Origin: DAOTXS01 sp034433515
Lineage (GTDB): Bacteria; Chloroflexota; Anaerolineae; UBA4142
Length of the DNA: 64,000 bases
Direction: 5' to 3'
NCBI GenBank assembly: GCA_034433515.1
Contig: DAOUAL010000085.1
Location: 1-64,000 of the forward strand
Shown here: positions 26,949 to 35,644 of the stretch, in pieces
Position numbering within the stretch: position 1 is the first letter of the stretch
Layout of the letters: every line of letters starts with the position of its first letter
The notes under the pieces: model-generated
Database searches by the model: none
Seen by the model: only the letters and a program-made list of their open reading frames with translations
Told to the model about the DNA's origin: nothing
Program-made: the position numbers and the translations under genes

Positions 26949-27803
26949 ATGAAGTATCTCCGTGTTCTTGTACTGATCGTCCTGACCGCAACTCTGCTGA
27001 TGCTTGTTCAGCCGGTTGCTGCCGCGAGTCCCAGTTTTGTCATCGTCGGCTACGGCGACACACTCTACAAAATCGCTGCGCGTTATGGCACAACGGTGGA
27101 TGCCTTGATGCGCGCGAACAATATTCCCAATCCCAACTTTATTTACGTGGGTCAGCGCATCGCTTTGCCCACGCTCAAGTACGTGCCGGCAAACTCTGCC
27201 CCCACGACCGGGAGCATCTACATCGTTGTGCGTGGCGACACACTCGCAACGATTGCCGCCCGCTTTGGCACCACCACCAGCGAATTGATGCGCGCGAATG
27301 GTATCTACAATCCTAATTTCATTTACACGGGGCAACGGCTCAATATCCCTGGCAAGAATGCGCTTCCGGCGCCGCAACCAGCCACTGCACCCGGCAAGAA
27401 CCCGCCGCCCAAACCCAACCCGGTGCCAACGGCGCTGGATGGCAAATGGATTGATATTGACATCGGTTCACAAACGATCACGGCGTATCAAGGGAGCACA
27501 CCGCTCAAAACCGTTTTGGTATCCACCGGCGTCTCGTGGTATCCCACCCCGGTGGGGCGTTACAAAATCTATATGAAGATTCCCTCGCAAACGATGAGTG
27601 GCGGATATGGTGCCAGCGCGTACTATTTGCCCGGCGTGCCCTGGGTGATGTACTTTACCGGCGCATACGCGATTCATGGGACGTACTGGCATCACAACTT
27701 TGGCAAGCCGATGAGCCACGGTTGCGTCAACCTGACGATTGCCGACGCTAAATGGTTTTACGATTGGGCAGAGATCGGCACACCAGTCATTACGCATCCC
27801 TGA
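26949..27803 (+). CDS. LysM-LysM-L,D-transpeptidase (YkuD)
   Basis: A 284-residue exported enzyme. Signal peptide 1-26; two LysM repeats (FVIVGYGDTLYKIAARYG and YIVVRGDTLATIAARFG); a Pro-rich linker; and a YkuD catalytic domain from ~residue 160 with the His of AIHGTYWHH and the catalytic SHGCVN (His257, Cys259). It forms 3-3 cross-links or anchors proteins to peptidoglycan, which supports a real murein wall. AAGGAG lies 7 bases before the ATG. Its LysM repeats resemble those of the LysM/M23 protein 2.3 kb upstream. Confidence 0.93.
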   Translation: MKYLRVLVLIVLTATLLMLVQPVAAASPSFVIVGYGDTLYKIAARYGTTVDALMRANNIPNPNFIYVGQRIALPTLKYVPANSAPTTGSIYIVVRGDTLATIAARFGTTTSELMRANGIYNPNFIYTGQRLNIPGKNALPAPQPATAPGKNPPPKPNPVPTALDGKWIDIDIGSQTITAYQGSTPLKTVLVSTGVSWYPTPVGRYKIYMKIPSQTMSGGYGASAYYLPGVPWVMYFTGAYAIHGTYWHHNFGKPMSHGCVNLTIADAKWFYDWAEIGTPVITHP

Positions 27804-28032
27804 TTGTCAATGGCTTGCATAGAGGTAGGCGGAATTAGATCGAATTCTCCCCATCCTTTGAATCTTGGATCAAACTCAAACCATCGAAGGAAATAGGGGC
27901 GCGGCGTTCTCGAACCATACGGTAACGTGTCCCTGCTTCCGAGGTCTCCCTGTTCGACTCATTTTTGCAAGTGCAAACCCTCGCTGTGATCCCTATACTC
28001 AGGGTCAACCGGTTTGTCTAAACTCGAGTTCA

Positions 28033-29061
28033 ATGAAAGCAGCCATTTTTTACCAACGCGGTGGAATCGAAAATCTAAAATTCGATGAGGTGCCTACACC
28101 GCAGATCGCACCCCACGAGGTCTTGGTCAAGGTGCGCGCGTGTGGCTTGAATCATCTCGATCTCTTTACGCGCGAAGGAACGCACGGTGTCCGTGCTCCA
28201 TTGCCTCACGTGGGCGGCTTGGAAACGGCCGGTGAAATTGTCGAACTTGGCTCGCAAGTTGCGGATTGGCAGCGCGGCGACCGGGTGTTGATCGGTCCCG
28301 CCATCACGTGCGGCGGGTGCGAGTACTGCGCCAGTGGTAATGAGAATCTGTGTCCCAAGCGTCAGGTGTTTGGCGTGCATCTGTGGGGCGGCTTTGCCGA
28401 ATATATCAAAGCCCCGGCTTCTGTACTCATCGCGATCCCGGCATCGCTCTCGTTTGTCCAAGCTGCAGCGGCAGCCAGCGCATTTGGAACCGCGTGGCAT
28501 ATGTTGGTTACGCGCGCGCAAATTAAATCGGGCGAATGGGCGTTGATTCTGGCGGCGGGCAGTAGCGTTGGTGTGGCTGGGATTCAAATCGCCAAGCATT
28601 TTGGATGTCAGGTCATTGCCACTGCCAGCACCGACGAGAAACTTGCCAAAGCCAAAGAACTGGGTGCGGATTACACGATCAATTACGCAGAAAAAAATTT
28701 CTTTCACGAGGTCATGCGGATCACAGCGAATCGCGGCGTGGATGTGGTGTTTGAACACGTGGGGACGGCGACGTGGGAAAAAAGCATCGCGTCGTTGCGA
28801 CCGACGGGGCGTTTGGTTACGTGCGGCAGTACGACCGGGCGTTTGGGTCAAACCGACATTTGGAGTTTGTTCTTTAAGCAAATTTCCCTGCTCGGCTCGT
28901 ACGGCTGGACAACCAAGGAATTCTTTGTGGTCTGGGATTTGATCGGCAAACAAATTTTCCACCCGATCATTGACCGGACATTTCCGTTGGCGGAAACCGC
29001 CGCCGCGCAACAGTACTTGACGGAACGCAAACAATTTGGCAAAGTGTTGGTGGTGGATTAA
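28033..29061 (+). CDS. Zinc-binding MDR alcohol dehydrogenase / quinone oxidoreductase-like
   Basis: A 342-residue medium-chain dehydrogenase. The GroES-like domain has VKVRACGLNHLDLFTREG and the structural-zinc loop GGCEYCASGNENLC with four Cys. The NAD(P) domain has AAGSSVGVAGIQIAKHFGCQVIATAS. The usual catalytic-zinc Cys (GICHSD) is replaced by GLNHLD, so it may keep only the structural zinc and act on quinones or enones. The start at 28033 was chosen because conserved sequence begins there; the frame extends to 27865 through non-coding sequence. The 229 bp upstream hold only a weak GTGCAA-17-TATACT promoter-like pair. Confidence 0.88.
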   Translation: MKAAIFYQRGGIENLKFDEVPTPQIAPHEVLVKVRACGLNHLDLFTREGTHGVRAPLPHVGGLETAGEIVELGSQVADWQRGDRVLIGPAITCGGCEYCASGNENLCPKRQVFGVHLWGGFAEYIKAPASVLIAIPASLSFVQAAAAASAFGTAWHMLVTRAQIKSGEWALILAAGSSVGVAGIQIAKHFGCQVIATASTDEKLAKAKELGADYTINYAEKNFFHEVMRITANRGVDVVFEHVGTATWEKSIASLRPTGRLVTCGSTTGRLGQTDIWSLFFKQISLLGSYGWTTKEFFVVWDLIGKQIFHPIIDRTFPLAETAAAQQYLTERKQFGKVLVVD

Positions 29062-29081
29062 ATCCCTCAAGGAGTTTAAGG

Positions 29082-29708
29082 ATGAATCAGATTTTGTCAC
29101 CGGTAGATGTGATTCCAATGGTCATCGAAAACACGGGACGTGGGGAACGCGCGTACGACATTTTTTCGTTGTTGTTGCGCAACCGCATTATCTTTCTAGG
29201 CACCCCGATTGACGATCAAATTGCCAATTTGGTCGTGGCACAAATGCTTTTTCTGGATAATGAAAATCCGGATCAAGAGATTCGCTTGTACATCAACAGT
29301 CCCGGCGGCTTGATCACGGCCGGCTTGGCAATCTACGATACGATGCAACTGATCAACGCGCCGGTTTCGACAATCTGCGTGGGCTTGGCGGCAAGTATGG
29401 GCACGGTCTTGCTTGCCGCGGGTGCCAAGGGGCGACGTTACGCGCTCCCCAACTCGACGATTCACATTCATCAACCATTAGGTGGCACGCAAGGTCAAGC
29501 GATAGACATTGCGATTGATGCCAAGCGCATTATGCACGAACGCGAACGTCTCAATGCGATTCTGGCGCGCCACACCGGGCAACCGGTGGAACGCATCGCG
29601 CGGGATACCGACCGCAACTATTATATGGATGCGGCGGAGGCGGTGGAGTACGGTTTGATTGACGAAGTGTTGCCTAGCGCGAAAAGTACGCCAACTCAAT
29701 CAAAATAA
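29082..29708 (+). CDS. clpP: ATP-dependent Clp protease proteolytic subunit
   Basis: A 208-residue ClpP. The catalytic triad is visible: Ser105 in GLAASMGTVL, His130 in HIHQPLGG and Asp175 in RDTDRN. YINSPGG shapes the oxyanion hole. It forms the tetradecameric chamber that works with Clp ATPases. AAGGAG precedes the ATG. It stands 20 bp after the MDR gene and is followed by a terminator; clpX is not adjacent. Confidence 0.97.
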   Translation: MNQILSPVDVIPMVIENTGRGERAYDIFSLLLRNRIIFLGTPIDDQIANLVVAQMLFLDNENPDQEIRLYINSPGGLITAGLAIYDTMQLINAPVSTICVGLAASMGTVLLAAGAKGRRYALPNSTIHIHQPLGGTQGQAIDIAIDAKRIMHERERLNAILARHTGQPVERIARDTDRNYYMDAAEAVEYGLIDEVLPSAKSTPTQSK

Positions 29709-29710
29709 AA

Positions 29711-29740
29711 GGCGAGGCATTTGCCTCGCCGCTTTTTATT
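29711..29740. terminator. Bidirectional intrinsic terminator
   Basis: GGCGAGGCA and TGCCTCGCC form a 9-bp perfect stem with a 2-base loop, then GCTTTTTATT on the plus strand and an A-run upstream that serves parB on the minus strand. Confidence 0.85.
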
Positions 29741-30644
29741 TCCGTCCAACAATCTGACTGTAAATCGCTTCCAGTTCTTCTTCCGAATAAAAGTGCACGA
29801 CGATCTTGCCTCCTTTGCGCGAACGAAAGACCTGTACTTTGGTTCCCAACGCGCGCCGAAAATCCTCTTCGAGGGCGCGCGTAGCGGCAGGCATCTCCGG
29901 CTCTGCCACCGATCGCCGACTGTTGACCGCTGACCGCCGTCCGCGGTCTGCTGTCTGTGGTCGTTCTTCTGCTCGCCGCGCCGCTTCTTCGGTTTGGCGT
30001 ACGGAAAGATTCTGCTCGATCACCTGGCGGAGTAATTGCTTTTGTTGTTTCTCGTCTTCGATGGTTAAAATGGCACGCGCATGCCCTTCCGTAATGGATT
30101 CATCGGCGAGCGCGGCTTGGATTTCGGGCGGAAGTTTGAGCAAACGCAAGGCATTCGCAATCGTTGTCCGATTCTTGCCCACTTTGGCAGCGACTTGCTC
30201 TTGCGTCAAACCAAAATCGGTCATCAATTGCCGGTACGCATTCGCTTCTTCGAGCACGTTCAAATCGGCGCGTTGAATATTTTCGACGAGGGCAAGTTCA
30301 AGCATTTCTTGCGGCGTGGCGCCGCGTACGATGACCGGCACGGTTGCTAGCCCCGCCAATTTTGCCGCGTTCCAGCGGCGTTCGCCGGCGATGAGTTGAT
30401 AACGCGGCGCCAGTTCGGTCGAATCGGGGGCGGGCGTCACGATGAGGGGTTGAATCAAACCATGTTCGCGAATCGAGTCCGCTAGTTCACGCAAAGCATC
30501 CGGATCAATTCTGTGTCGTGGTTGACGTGGGTTGGGTGAAATGGCGGCGACCGGGACTTGTTTCACGCCGGTGCTGATTGCTGAGGGCTGGCTCGGTGGA
30601 ATGAGCGCGCCGAGCCCACGACCGAGACCATGTTTGGTGGGCAT
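29736..30644 (-). CDS. parB: Chromosome partitioning protein ParB
   Basis: A 302-residue ParB/Spo0J CTPase. The N-terminus begins KHGLGRGLGALIP; the CTP-binding core has ISPNPRQPRHRIDPDALRELADSIREHGLIQPL and ERRWNAAKLAG; and the HTH lies in LTQEQVAAKVGKNRTTIANALRLLKLP. A C-terminal dimer domain ends VHFYSEEELEAIYSQIVGRK. Between HTH and dimer domain, residues ~228-245 (EERPQTADRGRRSAVNSR) are encoded by a degenerate heptanucleotide repeat. It loads condensin near oriC. parS sites (TGTTNCACGTGAAACA) were not found in the window. Confidence 0.95.
   Translation of the reverse strand: MPTKHGLGRGLGALIPPSQPSAISTGVKQVPVAAISPNPRQPRHRIDPDALRELADSIREHGLIQPLIVTPAPDSTELAPRYQLIAGERRWNAAKLAGLATVPVIVRGATPQEMLELALVENIQRADLNVLEEANAYRQLMTDFGLTQEQVAAKVGKNRTTIANALRLLKLPPEIQAALADESITEGHARAILTIEDEKQQKQLLRQVIEQNLSVRQTEEAARRAEERPQTADRGRRSAVNSRRSVAEPEMPAATRALEEDFRRALGTKVQVFRSRKGGKIVVHFYSEEELEAIYSQIVGRK
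29911..29959. repeat. Degenerate heptanucleotide tandem repeat inside parB
   Basis: Seven 7-bp units: GATCGCC, GACTGTT, GACCGCT, GACCGCC, GTCCGCG, GTCTGCT, GTCTGTG. It encodes a flexible, low-complexity linker in ParB. Confidence 0.75.
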
Positions 30645-30662
30645 ACCAAAAACTCCCAGAAA

Positions 30663-30711
30663 CAGAGGGCAGGGGCAATGGTGAATAGTTTGCCAACTGC
30701 CTCCTGCCTAC
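30663..30711. repeat. Degenerate heptanucleotide repeat between parA and parB
   Basis: Seven 7-bp units: CAGAGGG, CAGGGGC, AATGGTG, AATAGTT, TGCCAAC, TGCCTCC, TGCCTAC. The last unit contains, on the minus strand, the TAG stop codon of parA. It fills most of the 63-bp gap. Confidence 0.7.
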
Positions 30712-31496
30712 GGTCTTGTGCTTACCTTTTGGCTCTTTTCTCTCTCCAACAACTCTGTCGTCAATGCTTCGTACGCTTGCGCGCCGCGCGATTTGGGATC
30801 GAACGAGATGAGCGGTTCGCCGAAACTTGGCGCTTCGGCGATGCGCACACTGCGCGGAATGATCGAACGGAAAATCAAATCCGGAAAATGCTGAGCAACT
30901 TCTTGGACCACTTGGAGCGCCAGGTGCGTGCGTGAATCGTACATCGTCATTGCCATGCCGGCAATGTGCAGACGTGGATTGAGATTTTGTTGCACCAGTT
31001 GAATGGTGTTGAGTAATTGCGATAGACCTTCCAACGCGAGATATTCGCACTGAATCGGAATGATCACTGCATCGGCTGCGACGAGTGCGTTCACCGTGAG
31101 CAACCCTAACGAGGGCGGCGCGTCAATCAAAATGTAATCGTACCGCTGAGTTACCGTGGCGAGGGCTTGGGCGAGTAATCGTTCGCGTTGTTCCACGCCA
31201 ACCAATTCGACTTCGGCACCGGCGAGCGCGGCGGACGAGGGCACCAGATCGAGGTGCAAACGTTTGGTGAGCATAATGATTTGATCCAGCGGCATACTGT
31301 CCACCAAGACGTTGTAAATCGAAAAGAGTGCGCCGGAACGATCCACACCCAGCGAGGACGTGGCATTCGCTTGCGGATCAATATCCACGAGTAAAACGCG
31401 TTTCTCGCGGGCAGCGAGATTGGCGGCGAGGTTGACCGCCGTGGTCGTTTTGCCGACCCCGCCTTTTTGGTTGGCGAAGGTGTAGATGGTGGTCAT
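30708..31496 (-). CDS. parA: Chromosome partitioning ATPase ParA/Soj
   Basis: A 262-residue deviant-Walker ATPase. FANQKGGVGKTTTAVNLAANLA carries the signature Lys and P-loop, then VDIDPQANATSSLG (Walker A'), YDYILIDAPPSLGLLTVNAL (Walker B). It binds DNA as an ATP dimer and is stimulated by ParB. The start at 31496 was chosen (MTTIYTFANQ); the frame continues to 31544 without conserved sequence. The C-terminus after LLEREKSQK is encoded by repeat sequence. It lies directly upstream of parB as usual. Confidence 0.95.
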   Translation of the reverse strand: MTTIYTFANQKGGVGKTTTAVNLAANLAAREKRVLLVDIDPQANATSSLGVDRSGALFSIYNVLVDSMPLDQIIMLTKRLHLDLVPSSAALAGAEVELVGVEQRERLLAQALATVTQRYDYILIDAPPSLGLLTVNALVAADAVIIPIQCEYLALEGLSQLLNTIQLVQQNLNPRLHIAGMAMTMYDSRTHLALQVVQEVAQHFPDLIFRSIIPRSVRIAEAPSFGEPLISFDPKSRGAQAYEALTTELLEREKSQKVSTRP

Positions 31497-31539
31497 AGTA
31501 CCTACAAAATGAAATCGTTGCGCAAAAAGCCAAGATTTT

Positions 31540-31635
31540 TTCATCCACGAAGGACACGAAGATTTCTCTGTTCTTCGTGACCTTGGTGCCCTTCGTGGAT
31601 CAATTCCGGTGTTGTTTCGGCTCGTCTGAGTTAGG
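31540..31635. repeat. Dispersed ~100-bp repeat, copy 2
   Basis: It starts ATCCACGAAGGACACGAAGA and ends GTTTCGGCTCGTCTGAGTTA, matching the two ends of the copy at 783-889. Its middle folds back (ATCCACGAAGG with CCTTCGTGGAT-like arms). Its right end encodes the last residues and stop codon of the PfkB gene on the minus strand. Confidence 0.7.
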
Positions 31636-32478
31636 AGTATGGTTTACATTATTCAATGTCTGGCTCAACCGCTCTTCTACTTGGGCGCGCGTGGGAATGC
31701 CGGTGATGCCGGGTGCTTCGACACAGAACGAGGCGGTGGCATTCGCAAAGCGCGCCGCTTCAAACGGATCGCCGGTTTCCTGCAGACGAATCAAGAACGC
31801 GCCGGCAAAAACATCGCCGGCACCGGTGGGGTCCACTTCGCGTGCGGGAAAACCGGGAATGTGCCGCGAGATGCCCTCTGTAAAAACGATGCATCCTTTG
31901 GCGCCCTGGGTCATAATGGCGATGCGGGTCATTTGGACGTACTCGTCCATCAAACTGAGGTTGCCGTTCAAATCTTCTTCGCTCAGAACCAGGACATCCA
32001 CGTGCGGCAAAATGTCGGCGGCTTCATGCCAGGGGCGTATTCGAACGCGCTTGGTCTCATCCCATTGACGCAACCAGCCCTGTGGCGTTACACCCACGAG
32101 GGCGTTGGGGAAAAGTTTAGCAAACCGTGCATCTACTTCGCGCGCGAGAGGCCCCAAATGAACGATAGGCGCATTCATCCATTCAAGCGGAACATCTTCA
32201 GGTTGCAGGTCATCGGCGCGGGCAAGCAAGAATTGTTGGCGATGTCCATCGTGATAAATGTTGTGAAAGGTGGTGGTCTGCAACGAATCGAGACGATGCA
32301 CTTGGATGCCGTGCAAAACGCTGGGGATGACAAAATCCGGGGCGAGCCGGGTTACAATGCCTGGCTGGCGCCCCAGATTGCGCGCGGTGATGCTCATATA
32401 CGTTGCGGTGCCTCCCAGCGTATAGCCGTTGGGCACAACATCTTGAACAATGTGACCGACGATGAGAAAGTCAATCAT
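31600..32478 (-). CDS. PfkB-family carbohydrate/nucleoside kinase
   Basis: A 292-residue ribokinase-fold kinase. The Gly-rich N-terminal motif is short (NGYTLGGTATYMSITARNLG), and the C-terminal signature DPTGAGDVFAGAFLIRL supplies the anion hole and the catalytic Asp. Substrate is unclear; the truncated lid suggests a sugar or nucleoside kinase of the PfkB group. It overlaps jag by 4 bp, so it is translated with the membrane-insertion operon, an unusual partner. The last ~13 residues (TPNSDEPKQHRN) come from the dispersed repeat. Confidence 0.85.
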   Translation of the reverse strand: MIDFLIVGHIVQDVVPNGYTLGGTATYMSITARNLGRQPGIVTRLAPDFVIPSVLHGIQVHRLDSLQTTTFHNIYHDGHRQQFLLARADDLQPEDVPLEWMNAPIVHLGPLAREVDARFAKLFPNALVGVTPQGWLRQWDETKRVRIRPWHEAADILPHVDVLVLSEEDLNGNLSLMDEYVQMTRIAIMTQGAKGCIVFTEGISRHIPGFPAREVDPTGAGDVFAGAFLIRLQETGDPFEAARFANATASFCVEAPGITGIPTRAQVEERLSQTLNNVNHTPNSDEPKQHRN

Positions 32479-33137
32479 TTATGCAAAATCATCACGCGGC
32501 GATGTTCGCCTTCGCCGATGCTGTTGGTGCGCACGTACGGATGATCGCGCAACGTTAGATGAATAATGCGGCGTTCGTTCGGCGGCATGGCTTCTAGCGT
32601 GATGGGTTGACGGCTGGCGGTAACGCGCTCTGCCATTCGTTTCGCCAACTCACGCAAAACACGTTCGCGCCGCGTACGATATCCTTCGACATCCACCGAG
32701 AGTTTGGCTGGCTTGCCGGTTTTTTGCGCCACCATCAAGCGCAACACATATTCCAAATCGCGCAACGTTTCGCCGCGCCGTCCGATGAGAACCCCTAGAT
32801 CGTCACCCAGGATATTGAGAACGATCGCGTTGGGCGAATCGGAGGCAAGGTCGGGCAGGGCTTCCACGCGGGCTTGGATGCCCATATAGCGCAAAAGCGT
32901 TTCAAGCATTTCGCAAGCCATTTTGGCGTTGTCATTCACCTGGGTTTCCGGTTCCTCGGCGACGATGGGAGTCAGACGGACGCGCGCATCTTCGCCGCCA
33001 ATGCCCAGGATGCCGCGCGATCCTTCATGCACGATTTCGATGTTCACCTGATCACGGGTCAAGCCCAATTCGGCAAGACCTTGGGCGATGGCTTGGTCAA
33101 CCGTTTTGGCTGAAAATTCTCGACTGACTTGCGACAT
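32475..33137 (-). CDS. jag: RNA-binding protein Jag/KhpB
   Basis: A 220-residue protein with the Jag_N domain (SREFSAKTVDQAIAQGLAELGLTRDQVNIEIV), a KH domain with LIGRRGETLRDLEYVLRLMV, and an R3H domain ending MPPNERRIIHLTLRDHPYVRTNSIGEGEHRRVMI. KhpB partners KhpA to bind RNA and affects cell elongation. Its position after yidC is the conserved arrangement. Start and yidC stop overlap by one base (TAATG). Confidence 0.95.
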   Translation of the reverse strand: MSQVSREFSAKTVDQAIAQGLAELGLTRDQVNIEIVHEGSRGILGIGGEDARVRLTPIVAEEPETQVNDNAKMACEMLETLLRYMGIQARVEALPDLASDSPNAIVLNILGDDLGVLIGRRGETLRDLEYVLRLMVAQKTGKPAKLSVDVEGYRTRRERVLRELAKRMAERVTASRQPITLEAMPPNERRIIHLTLRDHPYVRTNSIGEGEHRRVMILHK

Positions 33138-33943
33138 TATTTCTTTCCTTTACCGGCGGTGGCTTTGGCTGGCGCAAACGGGGTGCCAGCCAACAAGGTG
33201 CCCCAGCCGCTGTTCAAGTATTGCTGAATGATTCCGATGACATTAAAGACGATCCAGTACAGCGACAAACCGATGGGGAACGAAAGGGAGATGTAACCGA
33301 TGAACAAGGGCATCATCAATTGCATGGATTGATTCATCTGCGCTGCCTGTGGATCGGCTTGGGGGACAGTCATCATTTTTTGTTGAATCCAGGTCGTTGC
33401 CAGAACGAGCGCGGGGATGATATAACCCCAGCCATCCGGCGTGCCCGCCAGATTGAGTCCCAGAAAACTGTTGTTCACCGGCACCGCCGCAGCCAGTTGA
33501 GGCAGAAAGGGGTAGAGATGTTTTGCAAGTTCCATCAATTGTTCCGGCTGTGCGCCCATGGCTTGGGTGATGGATTGATACAACCCAATCATAATGGGCC
33601 ATGGAATCAAGGCAGGCAGACAACCGCCCAAGGGATTGACCCCGGCGGCTTGGTACATCTTCATCTGCTCTTGCGCTAACTTTTCGCGATCCTTGGCGTA
33701 CTTTTTCTGAATCTCTAGCCATTCTTTACTCTTCATCAACTCTTGTTGTTTCTTCATCGCGTTTTGCGATTGAGCGTAAAAAGGCAAGGTGATGATGCGC
33801 ACTAGAATGGTAAACAAGATGATGGCGATGCCAAAGGCACCGGGGATCGCAAACTGATTGAGGATGGTGTAAATCCACATCAGGACATTCACCATCGGAT
33901 TGAAAATAAACGTGTTCCAGATGGGAGCAAGAAAATCAAGCAT
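33137..33943 (-). CDS. yidC: Membrane protein insertase YidC/Oxa1
   Basis: A 268-residue short (Gram-positive-type) YidC lacking the large periplasmic domain of proteobacterial YidC. Five helices are visible. The helix-1 segment GIAIILFTILVRIITLPFYAQSQNAMKK carries the hydrophilic-groove Arg, followed by the cytoplasmic hairpin (ELMKSKEWLEIQKKYAKDREKLAQEQMKMYQAAGVNPLGGCLPALIPWPIMIGLYQSI). The basic tail KATAGKGKK may bind ribosomes. It inserts membrane proteins alone or with Sec. It lies between jag and a beta-propeller lipoprotein gene. Confidence 0.96.
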   Translation of the reverse strand: MLDFLAPIWNTFIFNPMVNVLMWIYTILNQFAIPGAFGIAIILFTILVRIITLPFYAQSQNAMKKQQELMKSKEWLEIQKKYAKDREKLAQEQMKMYQAAGVNPLGGCLPALIPWPIMIGLYQSITQAMGAQPEQLMELAKHLYPFLPQLAAAVPVNNSFLGLNLAGTPDGWGYIIPALVLATTWIQQKMMTVPQADPQAAQMNQSMQLMMPLFIGYISLSFPIGLSLYWIVFNVIGIIQQYLNSGWGTLLAGTPFAPAKATAGKGKK

Positions 33944-33955
33944 TTGAACCCACTC

Positions 33956-35065
33956 CTATTTCACGACGCCGGGAACCGGCGTGACCGGCTTGCCACTACT
34001 TGTATCCATTGCCCATTTGCCTTGACCATTCGATGCGTCGAGGGCGTAGAGAATGTGATCGTGCGCAGGAACGTAGATAATCCCATTCGCGAGGGTTGGT
34101 GCGGCAAGAATGCGACTGCTGGTTGAACGCGCCCATTTCTTTTGCCCGGTCGCCGCATCCACCGCGTAGATGTGGGTGTCATCGGAGCCAAAGTAGAGCG
34201 TGTTGTTCTCAATGACGATGGGCGAACGCACCGCATCGCCGGCTTTGAACGGCTGGTCCCATTTCAACTTGCCGGTTTGAGTGTCAACCGCATAGACCGT
34301 TCCATCGAGTGCGCCAAAGTACACCACGTTGTTGGCAACGGCCGGACTCGACCAAATCCAGTTGCTGGCTTGAAATTCCCATTGTTTGTTGCCTTGCGTA
34401 TCCAGCGCGTAGAGTTTGGACAAACCAGCGATATAAACACGATGATCCACCACCGCCGGTTTAGTCACAATGATACCGCTCGCATCGAACGACCACTTTT
34501 TGGCGCCGGTGATTGCATCGAACACATATAACTTGTGATCGAGGGAAGGCGCATAAAGCGTATCGCCAACGACGGTAGGGTCTGCCCACACTTCGGCTTG
34601 GGTTTCAAATTCCCACTTCTTGGCACCGGTGGCGGCATCGAGCGCGTAGATTTTTTTATTGTTCGAGCCAAAGTACACCAGACCATTGCCCACAGCTGGG
34701 CTGGAGATGATCGGCATCCCCGGATCAAATTCCCATTTTTTTGTGCCGTTCGTCGCATCAATCGCATACAAGCGGTGCTGCTGACTAATCTGATCAAACG
34801 AACCAAAGTACACCACACCTTCGACGACGGCTGGGGTGCTATACAATGACCCCAATGATTTGTCGCTGGGGAATTGCCATTTGACCGATCCATCGGCGGC
34901 ATTCAACGCCAGCATGCGACCGGTGGTGCTGGCAACGTAAACAATCTGGTTCACGACGCGTGCGCTTGCCCAACCGGTCGCTGGGGCGGCGCAGCCCATC
35001 AAGAGAAACGCGGTGGCGAGCATCGCAAAGAGCGTCACCGCCGACCGCGTGATTTTCAACGCCAT
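33956..35065 (-). CDS. PQQ-type beta-propeller lipoprotein (BamB-like fold)
   Basis: A 369-residue lipoprotein: signal peptide with lipobox LLMGC, then about eight repeats of the PQQ/quinoprotein blade (VYFGSxDxxIYALDAATGxKKWEF). The repeats bear no dehydrogenase catalytic residues, so this is likely a scaffold, similar in fold to BamB. It sits between yidD and yidC, 13 bp from yidC, so a role in assembly or quality control of exported proteins is attractive but unproven. ATG 35065 was chosen: the signal peptide starts there and GGGAGG lies 10 bases upstream. Confidence 0.85.
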   Translation of the reverse strand: MALKITRSAVTLFAMLATAFLLMGCAAPATGWASARVVNQIVYVASTTGRMLALNAADGSVKWQFPSDKSLGSLYSTPAVVEGVVYFGSFDQISQQHRLYAIDATNGTKKWEFDPGMPIISSPAVGNGLVYFGSNNKKIYALDAATGAKKWEFETQAEVWADPTVVGDTLYAPSLDHKLYVFDAITGAKKWSFDASGIIVTKPAVVDHRVYIAGLSKLYALDTQGNKQWEFQASNWIWSSPAVANNVVYFGALDGTVYAVDTQTGKLKWDQPFKAGDAVRSPIVIENNTLYFGSDDTHIYAVDAATGQKKWARSTSSRILAAPTLANGIIYVPAHDHILYALDASNGQGKWAMDTSSGKPVTPVPGVVK

Positions 35066-35085
35066 TAAATCATTGCCTCCCAAGT

Positions 35086-35307
35086 TCAAACTTGATCGTA
35101 CGGAACAGGATCATAGCCCCCCGGGTTGAACGGCTGACAACGCAAGAGGCGGGTGATGGCTAACCAGCCGCCCTTGATGACCCCAAAATGGGCAATGGCC
35201 TCAAAACCATATTGCGAACAGGAGGGGACAAACCGACAACTGGGTGGTAGAAGAGGTGAAAGCAATCGCTGATAAAAACGAATTACACCTAGGGCTAGCA
35301 GTTTCAT
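35086..35307 (-). CDS. yidD: Membrane protein insertion efficiency factor YidD
   Basis: A 73-residue protein with the family core ALGVIRFYQRLLSPLLPPSCRFVPSCSQYGFEAIAHFGVIKGGWLAITRLLRCQPFNPGGYDPVP, including the conserved Cys residues and PGGYDPVP end. It has an amphipathic N-terminal helix that lies on the membrane. The ATG at 35307 overlaps the rnpA stop (ATGA); longer forms of the frame are rnpA shadows. Confidence 0.95.
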   Translation of the reverse strand: MKLLALGVIRFYQRLLSPLLPPSCRFVPSCSQYGFEAIAHFGVIKGGWLAITRLLRCQPFNPGGYDPVPYDQV

Positions 35308-35642
35308 GGTGTCGAAACCAAATGCGCCCGTTGGATTAAAGTGTCCAGCGCGGCAACTAGGTCTTGAAAACCCGCCTGCGCCGACTCCTGGCGCGCAATC
35401 ACAATAATATCCCATCCCGCAACCAACTTCGGCAGGCGTTGGCGCATCGCTTCGCGCATCCAGCGTTTCACCCGATTGCGCACCACCGCCTTGCCGATTT
35501 TTTTCCCCGTCACAAAACCAAAACGACATTGGTTCATTCCGTTTGCTCTCACACGCAAGATCAGCAACGGATGTAGATACGACGTCCCTTCATCCCAGAC
35601 ACGCTGAAAGTCATTGCGCCGCAAACTGAATGAACGATCCAC
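35304..35642 (-). CDS. rnpA: Ribonuclease P protein component
   Basis: A 112-residue RNase P protein that helps the catalytic RNA bind pre-tRNA leaders. It starts RSFSLRRNDFQRVWDEG and contains the signature KIGKAVVRNRVKRWMREAMR. It lies 2 bp downstream of rpmH, the standard bacterial order. The N-terminus is preserved; length is typical. Confidence 0.96.
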   Translation of the reverse strand: MDRSFSLRRNDFQRVWDEGTSYLHPLLILRVRANGMNQCRFGFVTGKKIGKAVVRNRVKRWMREAMRQRLPKLVAGWDIIVIARQESAQAGFQDLVAALDTLIQRAHLVSTP

Positions 35643-35644
35643 AT

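Noticed and set aside
27865..28032. N-terminal extension of the MDR dehydrogenase
   Set aside because: The 56 extra codons have no conserved sequence or ribosome site, and the family start (MKAAIF) lies at 28033.
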